Source: Duncaniella sp. (GTDB taxonomy: Bacteria > Bacteroidota > Bacteroidia > Bacteroidales > Muribaculaceae). From it: a stretch of 8,449 nucleotides of DNA. The notes beneath the pieces are model-generated. The model did no database searches and was not told where the DNA came from. It saw only the letters and a program-made list of their open reading frames with translations. Where the stretch lies: assembly GCA_029052375.1 (NCBI GenBank), contig JAIDJD010000204.1, forward strand, positions 1 through 8,449. Direction: 5' to 3'. The translations under genes were made by a program, and so were the position numbers. Within the stretch, counting starts at the first letter, position 1. The number at the start of each line of letters is the position of its first letter. Positions 1 through 5,171 of the stretch are shown piece after piece.

Positions 1-716
1 ATGCCCAGGGGGTCGAAGTTCTCCATGTTGCAGACGGTGATGCAGTTGTCAAAGCGGTCGCGCACCACCTCGTATTCCACCTCTTTCCAGCCTTTGAGCG
101 ACTTTTCGACGAGCACCTGGGGCGAGAAGGCGAGGGCTTTCTCGACGAGCGACACGAGTTCTGTCTCGTTGTCGCAGAATCCCGAGCCGAGGCCTCCGAG
201 GGCGTATGCGGCGCGGACTATGACGGGGTAGCCGAGCTCCGAGGCGGCGCGGATGGCGTCGCCGACAGAGTTGACGGCCTCGCTCTTGATGGTCTTGACG
301 TCTATCTCGTCGAGCTTGTGTACGAAGAGCTCGCGGTCTTCGGTGTCCATGATGGCCTGGACGGGGGTGCCGAGCACCTCGACGTCATACTTCTCGAGGA
401 TGCCCGAGCGGTAGAGCTCTACGCCGCAGTTGAGGGCGGTCTGTCCGCCGAAGGCCAGGAGGATGCCGTCGGGGCGCTCCTTGGCTATGACTTTCTCGAC
501 GAACCAGGGTGTGACGGGGAGGAAGTATATCTTGTCTGCAAACCCTTCGGAGGTCTGCACTGTTGCGATGTTGGGGTTGATGAGGACGGTGGTTATCCCC
601 TCCTCTTTCATTGCCTTGAGGGCCTGCGAGCCGGAGTAGTCGAATTCGCCGGCCTCGCCGATTTTGAGCGCGCCGCTGCCGAGCAGCAGCACCTTCTTGA
701 TTTTCTCGTTGCGCAT
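1..716 (-). CDS. carB: Carbamoyl-phosphate synthase large subunit, N-terminal part (3' end outside window)
   Basis: This is the ammonia-using, ATP-dependent synthetase subunit that makes carbamoyl phosphate for pyrimidine and arginine synthesis in the cytoplasm. The first 238 codons are present; the family is normally about 1,070 residues, so the rest lies before position 1. Visible hallmarks are the N-terminal nucleotide-fold segment with GSGALKIGEAGEFDYSGSQA (about residues 13-32), a FGGQTALNCGVEL stretch (about 88-100), TEDRELF at the start of the first ATP-grasp domain, and the glycine-rich YALGGLGSG loop. The GALKIGEAGEFDYSGSQ form resembles Bacteroidota and eukaryotic CPS enzymes more than the E. 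coli form. The ATG at 716 fits the family start exactly. It lies 34 bases after the carA stop, so the pair is one transcript with carA first. The spacer contains an (AT)n run and no Shine-Dalgarno site. Identification is firm. Confidence 0.97.
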   Translation of the reverse strand, partial: MRNEKIKKVLLLGSGALKIGEAGEFDYSGSQALKAMKEEGITTVLINPNIATVQTSEGFADKIYFLPVTPWFVEKVIAKERPDGILLAFGGQTALNCGVELYRSGILEKYDVEVLGTPVQAIMDTEDRELFVHKLDEIDVKTIKSEAVNSVGDAIRAASELGYPVIVRAAYALGGLGSGFCDNETELVSLVEKALAFSPQVLVEKSLKGWKEVEYEVVRDRFDNCITVCNMENFDPLG

Positions 717-750
717 ATATATATATGTGGTTTAAGGGGAAGGGGTTGTC

Positions 751-1821
751 TCAGAGCATTGAGATGAATTCGTCGAAGAGAAACTCTGTGTCCTTGGGGC
801 CCGAGCTTGCCTCGGGGTGGAACTGGGCCGAGAAGTATGGCTTGGTCTTGTGGCGTATGCCCTCGTTGGTGCCGTCGTTCATGTTGACGAAGAGGGGCTC
901 CCAGTCTGCGGGGAGTGTGTCGTTGTCCACGGCGAAGCCATGGTTCTGCGAGGTGATGTAGCAGAGCTCTGTGCCTGCGCGGCGCACGGGCTGGTTGTGC
1001 GAGCGGTGGCCGTACTTGAGCTTGTATGTCTTGGCTCCGGCGGCTTTGGCCAGGAGCTGGTTGCCCATGCAGATGCCGCAGATGGGCTTGTCGTTCTGCA
1101 TGGCCTTGCGGATCAGCTCTACGGTCTCGCCTGCCATGTCGGGGTTGCCGGGGCCGTTGGAGATGAAGAGGCCGTCGTAGGGTATGGAGGTGAAGTCGTA
1201 GTTCCAGGGGACGCGGACTACCTTGACGCCGCGCTTGGTGAGACAGCGGATTATGTTGTGCTTGACGCCGCAGTCCACGAGCACCACGGTCTTGTCTCCG
1301 TCGCCGTGTATCTCGACTTCCTTGCAGCTCACCTTGCCGACGAGGTTCTCCTGGTTGGGGTCGTAGAACTCGGGCTCTTCGCAGCCTTCGACCACAATCT
1401 TGCCCAGCATCGAGCCGTGCTCGCGCAGGTGTTTGGTGAGGGCGCGGGTGTCGATGCCGTAGATGCCGGGGATTTTCTCCTCATTGAGCCACTGGGCCAG
1501 GGAGCGGTCTGCCTGCCAGTGAGAGTGGTCGTGGCTGTAGTCCTGTGCCACAATGGCGCGGGCGTGGATGTGGTCGCTCTCGTAATACTCGCTGACGTCG
1601 TCCTTCTCCCTGCGCGGGGGCACACCGTAGTTGCCGAGGATGGGATAGGTGGTGACGAGTATCTGTCCCTCGTACGAGGGGTCGGTGAGGCTTTCGGGAT
1701 AACCCGTCATGGCCGTGTTGAACACTACCTCGCCGGCCGTGGAAGACTCGTGGCCGAACGATTTGCCTTCGAAGGTTGTGCCGTCCTCCAAGATGAGACG
1801 GGCGCGCTTTATCTGTCGCAT
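751..1821 (-). CDS. carA: Carbamoyl-phosphate synthase small (glutaminase) subunit
   Basis: The protein hydrolyses glutamine and passes ammonia to CarB. From the ATG at 1821 it has 356 residues, slightly shorter than the E. coli protein. The N-terminal CPSase small domain carries LILEDGTTFEGKSFG, then VVFNTAMTGYPESLTDPSY (about residues 33-51). The class I glutamine amidotransferase domain has SNGPGNP (about 221-227), the nucleophile Cys251 in GICMGNQ, and the His335/Glu337 pair in FHPEA. A longer frame opens with a TTG at 1863, but that codon lies inside the predicted -7 promoter box, so it cannot be on the mRNA; the ATG at 1821 also matches the family N-terminus. The residue after the catalytic Gly is Asn (GNQ) where most class I amidotransferases have His (GHQ). 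I believe this is a Bacteroidota trait, but that is from memory. Confidence 0.97.
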   Translation of the reverse strand: MRQIKRARLILEDGTTFEGKSFGHESSTAGEVVFNTAMTGYPESLTDPSYEGQILVTTYPILGNYGVPPRREKDDVSEYYESDHIHARAIVAQDYSHDHSHWQADRSLAQWLNEEKIPGIYGIDTRALTKHLREHGSMLGKIVVEGCEEPEFYDPNQENLVGKVSCKEVEIHGDGDKTVVLVDCGVKHNIIRCLTKRGVKVVRVPWNYDFTSIPYDGLFISNGPGNPDMAGETVELIRKAMQNDKPICGICMGNQLLAKAAGAKTYKLKYGHRSHNQPVRRAGTELCYITSQNHGFAVDNDTLPADWEPLFVNMNDGTNEGIRHKTKPYFSAQFHPEASSGPKDTEFLFDEFISML

Positions 1822-1860
1822 ACGCTGTGTAGAGGGTGATAGACTTGGTGAATGACTGTG

Positions 1861-1892
1861 CAAAGTTACAACTTTTTGACCGCTTTACGAAA
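1861..1892 (-). promoter_or_regulatory. Bacteroidota primary-sigma promoter of carAB
   Basis: Read on the minus strand, a TTTC box (1892-1889) is followed after 20 bases by TAACTTTG (1868-1861), matching the Bacteroidota -33/-7 pattern TTTG ... TAnnTTTG. It predicts a 5' leader of roughly 30-35 bases before the carA ATG at 1821. No attenuator hairpin or arginine/pyrimidine control element is visible in that short leader. Confidence 0.75.
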
Positions 1893-2125
1893 CTTTTCGG
1901 CCTACTTGTTGGTTATTATGTGTGTTCTGTCTCCGAAAGGATATGGCAAACATTGTTTAAAAGTGTTAATTTCATAATTGATTTATAAAAACAGCATACA
2001 GGCTGATGGTCTTTCAGCTATGTCCGGTGCGGTAATCCTTATGACTTTCAAGCCATCCGCCGAAGCCGACTTGCCGCCGTGCGGCCTGCAATGACCAAGC
2101 CTGCTCAATATCACCCGATAGTATT
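1893..2125. other. Divergent intergenic region between carA and nitroreductase
   Basis: Together with the carA promoter and leader, this is a gene-free stretch of just over 300 bases. The part around 1935-2000 is AT-rich. I found no convincing Bacteroidota promoter for the plus-strand nitroreductase; the best candidate is TTG at 1953-1955 with TAATTGAT at 1975-1982, a weak -7 match at 19-base spacing. A small hairpin (GCCGC/GCGGC, 2073-2085) and a possible 12-codon leader ORF lie just before the nitroreductase. Confidence 0.4.
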
Positions 2126-2129
2126 ATGA
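2091..2129 (+). promoter_or_regulatory. Possible 12-codon leader ORF coupled to the nitroreductase start
   Basis: An ATG at 2091 opens a 12-codon frame (MTKPAQYHPIVL) that stops with TGA at 2127-2129, overlapping the nitroreductase ATG at 2126 in the form ATGA. Such an overlap would allow a terminating ribosome to restart on the downstream gene. The peptide shows no codon run suggesting attenuation by an amino acid, and a short frame like this can arise by chance, so the call is weak. Confidence 0.2.
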
Positions 2130-2878
2130 AGAGCGTTGAAGAGACTATCCTCGGACGCCGGAGCGTCAGGCGTTATGAGAGGGAAAGCGTCACCAAGGAA
2201 CAGATGGACCTCATATGCGAGGCTATCCGCAATACCCCCACAAGCTATAACGGCCAGCAATTCTCTGTCGTGGATGTCACAGACCCGCAGACCAAGCTCA
2301 GGCTCTACGAGCTGATAGGGCAGAAGCAGATCAAGACCTGCTCTCACTTTCTTGTCTTTCTTGCCGACTACAACAAGATTTCTTTGGCCGCCGAGGCCAA
2401 GGGGCTTGAGATGCCTGCTTTCAGCAACACGGCCGACGGCCTGATAGTGGCTACGGTAGACGCTACGCTCGCTATGTCCAACGCTCTCACCATGGCTGTC
2501 TCGCTCGGCCTCGGATGCTGTCCCATAGGATATGCGCGCACGGCCGCTCCGGAGGCTGTGTCGCAGGTGCTGGGGCTGCCTGTGGGGACATACGTGGTCT
2601 GCGGCCTTTCGATTGGGGTGCCGCGCGAGTATCCAGACCTCAAGCCCAAGCAGCCGGTAGACCTCGTCGTCTTCAAAGACCGCTATCCCGCAGACAGGGA
2701 GGGCATGGCCTCGAGCCTCATGGCCTACGACGAGGTTATCAGGGAGTACAACGAGACCCGCTCGGGCACCAAGACCGACAACGACTGGGTGTCTCACATC
2801 CTTGGCTACTATCGCGAGGCCATGGACTTCGGGATGCTGCGCGCCCTGCAGCGCCGCGGGTTCAACCCCACGAGGTGA
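2126..2878 (+). CDS. NfsA/FRP-type FMN-dependent nitroreductase family protein
   Basis: This is a 250-residue flavoprotein of the nitroreductase superfamily. Family members use NAD(P)H and bound FMN to reduce nitroaromatics, quinones or flavins as homodimers in the cytoplasm. It shows the N-terminal FMN-phosphate motif RRSVRRY (residues 11-17), the second FMN segment TPTSYNGQQ (37-45), the glycine-rich GLGCCPIG (128-135), and the block GLSIGVPREYPDLKPKQPV (160-178). That last block closely resembles the GLCxGxPxxxPxLKPRLP block of NfsA/FRP, and the length also fits that subgroup (about 240 residues). No signal peptide or membrane segment is seen. It is monocistronic and lies tail-to-tail with the pectin operon and head-to-head with carAB. 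The natural substrate cannot be told from sequence; the gene could be involved in metronidazole-type drug activation or redox balance, but that is speculation. Confidence 0.9.
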   Translation: MKSVEETILGRRSVRRYERESVTKEQMDLICEAIRNTPTSYNGQQFSVVDVTDPQTKLRLYELIGQKQIKTCSHFLVFLADYNKISLAAEAKGLEMPAFSNTADGLIVATVDATLAMSNALTMAVSLGLGCCPIGYARTAAPEAVSQVLGLPVGTYVVCGLSIGVPREYPDLKPKQPVDLVVFKDRYPADREGMASSLMAYDEVIREYNETRSGTKTDNDWVSHILGYYREAMDFGMLRALQRRGFNPTR

Positions 2879-2884
2879 CATCCG

Positions 2885-2899
2885 GGCCCGTGCCGGGCC
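2885..2899 (+). repeat. Small GC hairpin just after the nitroreductase stop
   Basis: GGCCCG (2885-2890) and CGGGCC (2894-2899) form a perfect 6-bp stem around a 3-base loop, beginning seven bases after the stop codon. No T-run follows, so on its own it is more likely an mRNA 3'-end stabiliser or chance structure than a terminator. Confidence 0.3.
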
Positions 2900-2923
2900 T
2901 CGTCCATCCGCCATACATATTCC

Positions 2924-2977
2924 CCCCCACGCCGGTGTCAGAGACAGTCTCCGCTCCGGCGGGGGGCTTTGTTTCTG
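2924..2977 (+). terminator. Probable intrinsic terminator of the nitroreductase gene
   Basis: CCCCC plus CGCCGG (2924-2935, with a bulged A at 2929) pairs with CCGGCGGGGGG (2956-2966), giving 11 GC pairs. The 20-base loop (2936-2955) contains a further short GAGA/TCTC pairing. The stem is followed by CTTTGTTTCTG, an imperfect T-rich tail. Position and strand fit the end of the nitroreductase transcript 45 bases upstream. Confidence 0.55.
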
Positions 2978-2997
2978 AGTGGCTCTGAATAGCCTCA

Positions 2998-3036
2998 ATC
3001 GGCGTTTTGTGACGGAAAATCTCACAAAACGCCGAT
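2998..3036. repeat. Perfect 15-bp inverted repeat with 9-base loop
   Basis: ATCGGCGTTTTGTGA (2998-3012) is exactly mirrored by TCACAAAACGCCGAT (3022-3036), with CGGAAAATC between. All 15 pairs match, which is far beyond chance for this length of DNA. Neither side carries a proper T-run, so a classical intrinsic terminator is doubtful. It could be a back-up terminator for the nitroreductase, a binding site for a dimeric regulator placed just upstream of the promoter at 3063-3093, or a mobile palindromic repeat. Confidence 0.7.
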
Positions 3037-3062
3037 AATCATTAATAAAATCAAGCAAAATG

Positions 3063-3093
3063 TTTGAGAATTGCAAAATTATCACTACATTTG
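3063..3093 (+). promoter_or_regulatory. Near-consensus Bacteroidota promoter facing rightward with no gene behind it
   Basis: TTTG (3063-3066) is followed after exactly 19 bases by TACATTTG (3086-3093), a full match to TTTG ... TAnnTTTG. The surrounding sequence is AT-rich as expected. All annotated genes to the right lie on the other strand, so the transcript it starts (about position 3100) has no protein product in sight. Confidence 0.7.
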
Positions 3094-3099
3094 CGCAGA

Positions 3100-3260
3100 A
3101 GATATTTCAAAGCACTCTTCATCCGTTCTCCTTCCCCCTCAGAGAGGCCTCCGCGGCCGGCCCGCGGACAGCCGACACCACAAGAAAAAGCGTAGATACC
3201 TTTATATTAATTGTGAAGCCGCGCCGTCAAGATGTGACATCTCGACGGCGCGGGAATTTT
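3100..3260 (+). ncRNA. Candidate small RNA, about 160 nt, unknown family
   Basis: The boundaries come from the promoter at 3063-3093 and the terminator-like hairpin with TTTT at 3219-3260. There is no ATG between the predicted start and the terminator stem, so a small protein is unlikely. The interior holds a perfect 7-bp hairpin TCCGCGG/CCGCGGA (3150-3156 with 3162-3168, loop CCGGC), a pyrimidine-rich stretch around 3118-3140, and a purine/AT-rich single-strand-like segment around 3180-3215. I see no tRNA, tmRNA or SRP RNA signature, and I could not recognise a 6S RNA shape. The exact 5' end is approximate. Confidence 0.45.
3219..3260. terminator. Strong hairpin, likely bidirectional terminator between small RNA and pectin operon
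   Basis: CCGCGCCGTC (3219-3228) pairs perfectly with GACGGCGCGG (3244-3253). After one A/C mismatch, AGATGT pairs with ACATCT, leaving a single central base, so the 35 bases are nearly a complete palindrome. On the plus strand it is followed by GAATTTTG, a usable T-run. On the minus strand it begins 24 bases after the last stop codon of the pectate-lyase operon but is followed by CTTCACAATTAAT, a weak tail. It probably ends both transcripts, and better on the plus strand. Confidence 0.7.
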
Positions 3261-3276
3261 GTCTGCCGTGCGGCTG

Positions 3277-4125
3277 TTATCGGGCGCTGACGGCCTGTTC
3301 GAGCGAGGCTCTCGGGAATGCGTCGATGTAAGACCCCGGTGTGGCGTTGATTATCTCCACGCCCTCGGCGGCGGCGAAGCGCGCTATGCCGTGATAGCTG
3401 CGGAATGCCACGCGGAAGCTCTCGAGTATGTCGTGAAGGCGCACATCCTTGTAGACAGATGTCACCCGGGCCTTCTCTTCGCTGTTGTCTTTGTAGAAGT
3501 GGGGCTGGACGGTGACCACCCTGTTGTCGTCGCCGACACTCAGCGTCTGCAGCCATGTGTGGTCGGCCCCCGCGATGGCTATCCTGCGGTATCCAGCCTT
3601 GATGGCTGTCATGATGGCCGGGACGAGTACATTGCGCGGGCGCGGCATCCCGCGTCCGGCGCGGTAGGCGCGGCGCGTCAGCCATTCCGGGCCCTCGATG
3701 CCGAGAAAGTTGAAGTGCTCGGTGTGGATGTTGGGATTGTTAAGCCCGAGGTGTTTCCCCATTGGCAGGTAGAGTGTCATAGGCCAGTCTACGAGGGTCG
3801 AGAGCCTGTCTATGAGCCTGTCGAGGTTGGGGTCGGCCCCCCGCGGGCTGAAGAAGTGGGGGTCGGCCAGTATGTAGCCGGCAGGCCTGAGGGCTGTGAA
3901 CTCAGGGGCGTTGGCCGCGAAGTTGACGGCCATCGTCGGGGACTTCTGCAGCAGGGGCATACGCTCGGCTATGTCGCGGGCCAGCGAGGGCCCGTTGGCC
4001 ATTATCACGAGAGTCTCGCCGGCGCGCGGCGCGCGCGACACTTCAGACCGCCGCGACTGTGCGATCAGTTTCACACAGCTCACGGCGGTCTCAGCGATGT
4101 TGTTGATGCGGTCTGTCGCGGTCAT
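3277..4125 (-). CDS. GT42 sialyltransferase-like / DUF115 (MptE-like) fold protein
   Basis: The 282-residue protein has no signal peptide or membrane helix and should be cytoplasmic. The pattern resembles the nucleotide-binding fold shared by GT42 sialyltransferases (Cst-II type) and DUF115/MptE-like proteins. IMANGPSL (41-48) matches the GNGPSL nucleotide loop. It is followed by an Asn in AVNFA (Asn68), ILADP (85-89), a hydrophobic helix then GYRRIAIAGAD (178-188), His231 as a possible counterpart of the catalytic His, and INATPGSYI (259-267) near the C-terminus. If the match holds, the likely role is transfer of a sugar from a nucleotide donor to a surface glycan, but donor and acceptor are unknown and a pterin-kinase-like role is not excluded. 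Its ATG overlaps the preceding hydrolase stop by four bases (ATGA). It is the last gene of an operon otherwise devoted to secreted pectin-active enzymes. Confidence 0.6.
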   Translation of the reverse strand: MTATDRINNIAETAVSCVKLIAQSRRSEVSRAPRAGETLVIMANGPSLARDIAERMPLLQKSPTMAVNFAANAPEFTALRPAGYILADPHFFSPRGADPNLDRLIDRLSTLVDWPMTLYLPMGKHLGLNNPNIHTEHFNFLGIEGPEWLTRRAYRAGRGMPRPRNVLVPAIMTAIKAGYRRIAIAGADHTWLQTLSVGDDNRVVTVQPHFYKDNSEEKARVTSVYKDVRLHDILESFRVAFRSYHGIARFAAAEGVEIINATPGSYIDAFPRASLEQAVSAR

Positions 4126-5171
4126 TTCAGGACTTTGCCGAGAAAGGCGGTGATATGATCCGCCGCCTGGTCTATCCAGGGGGTGAAGAACCAGAATGGG
4201 TGGATGTCTATCTCCACCTGGTGGCGCTCGTTGTGTATGCCGAGGGCGTCATACTGCGCCATCAGCTCGTCGCGCCCCTCGTGGTAGCGGGGCAGGAGGC
4301 TGTTGACAAAGCAGATGGGGGGAGAGTCGGGCGTTATCCACTCCACGGCCGAGGCGTGGTGCCAGTTGGTCTTGGAGTCGGCATAGTTGCCTCCGAGCCA
4401 CTGTGCGCTGCAGTGCAGTTCGCCCTTGCGCTTCTGGTGGTCGAGGACCGAGGCGATGTTCTCGTCGGTGACGAATGTGGCTATGCCGTCTATGCTCACG
4501 ATGGCCTGCACGGCCGACGAGGTGCCTTTCCACTCGCCGTCTCCCTCGTGGCCTGGCTCTCCGTTGGTGACGCCTGCGAGGGTGGCGAGCTGCGCTCCGG
4601 CCGATGTGCCTCCGATGGCTATCTTAGCGGGGTCCACACCCAGCTCTGCGGCGTGAGAGCGCACGTAGCGGATGGCCGTCTTGGCGTCATGCAGTCCGGC
4701 GGGATAGACCTGCTCGGGGATGAGGCGGTACTCGACGGGTATCACCACGTAGCCTTTAGAGGCTATGCGGGCGCCTATGGCGCGGAGGTTGAGCTTGCTG
4801 CCGGAGTTCCATCCGCCGCCGTGTATCAGTATGAGGGCCGGATAGGTCTTGCCGTCGGCAGGCCTCATGACGTCTGCGTGGAGCGGGCGGGGCGAGTAGG
4901 GGGTGCCGCAGAGGGTGGTGTAGACTACGTCCTCGCGCAGTTCTACCCCGGCCGGCATCTTGTCCGAGGCCAGCTTGATGCCGGGGTGGCGCTTGAGGTT
5001 CTTGACATACGTGCTCCAGGGGGTGAAGGATGTGTCGCGGGGCACCTTGAGCGAAGCCGACGATGTGTGGCCGCACTCTTTGGCTCCGCGGCACTCCTGG
5101 TCTGCGGCGCAGACCGAGAACGATAGGGCCGCTATGGCCGCTGCGGCTGTAAGCGAGGGGAGAAGTCTCAT
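4122..5171 (-). CDS. Secreted alpha/beta-hydrolase, probable carbohydrate esterase (Aes/BD-FAE-like)
   Basis: The 349-residue protein starts with a signal peptide (MRLLPSLTAAAAIAALSFSVCA, cleavage near residue 22), so it acts in the periplasm or outside the cell. The oxyanion motif HGGGW is at 117-121 and the nucleophile elbow GTSAGA at 188-193, with Ser190. The C-terminal His is probably His324 in IDIHPFWFFTPW. The acid may be Asp301 in PRYHEGRDE, in place of the usual GxxDxxV site. These features fit the Aes-like (COG0657) or BD-FAE-like esterases that remove acetyl, methyl or feruloyl groups from plant polysaccharides. Its start overlaps the pectate-lyase stop (ATGA), suggesting coupled translation and a shared substrate, so pectin de-esterification is the favoured guess. 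The VCA site is not a clean lipobox, although a lipoprotein cannot be fully ruled out. Substrate remains inferred from context. Confidence 0.85.
   Translation of the reverse strand: MRLLPSLTAAAAIAALSFSVCAADQECRGAKECGHTSSASLKVPRDTSFTPWSTYVKNLKRHPGIKLASDKMPAGVELREDVVYTTLCGTPYSPRPLHADVMRPADGKTYPALILIHGGGWNSGSKLNLRAIGARIASKGYVVIPVEYRLIPEQVYPAGLHDAKTAIRYVRSHAAELGVDPAKIAIGGTSAGAQLATLAGVTNGEPGHEGDGEWKGTSSAVQAIVSIDGIATFVTDENIASVLDHQKRKGELHCSAQWLGGNYADSKTNWHHASAVEWITPDSPPICFVNSLLPRYHEGRDELMAQYDALGIHNERHQVEIDIHPFWFFTPWIDQAADHITAFLGKVLK

Noticed and set aside
817..1839. Long plus-strand open frame of 340 codons antisense to carA
   Set aside because: It is a mirror of the carA reading frame in GC-rich DNA and shows low-complexity Val/Ala/Gly/Leu composition with no domain; carA on the other strand is certain.
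2073..2085. GCCGC/GCGGC hairpin before the nitroreductase as a riboswitch or attenuator
   Set aside because: It has only five base pairs with a 3-base loop and no alternative pairing or T-run, so chance is sufficient explanation.
2111..3085. Minus-strand open frame of 324 codons covering the nitroreductase
   Set aside because: It runs antisense to a clear nitroreductase and through both hairpins and the promoter at 3063; it has no recognisable domain.
3060..3331. Two overlapping short plus-strand frames (76 and 86 codons)
   Set aside because: Their start codons lie inside the predicted promoter, ahead of the transcription start, and their sequences are arginine-rich with no protein-like pattern.
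4155..5126. Plus-strand open frame of 323 codons antisense to the alpha/beta-hydrolase
   Set aside because: It is another antisense mirror frame, with no motif and an implausible composition; the hydrolase on the minus strand has a signal peptide and catalytic motifs.
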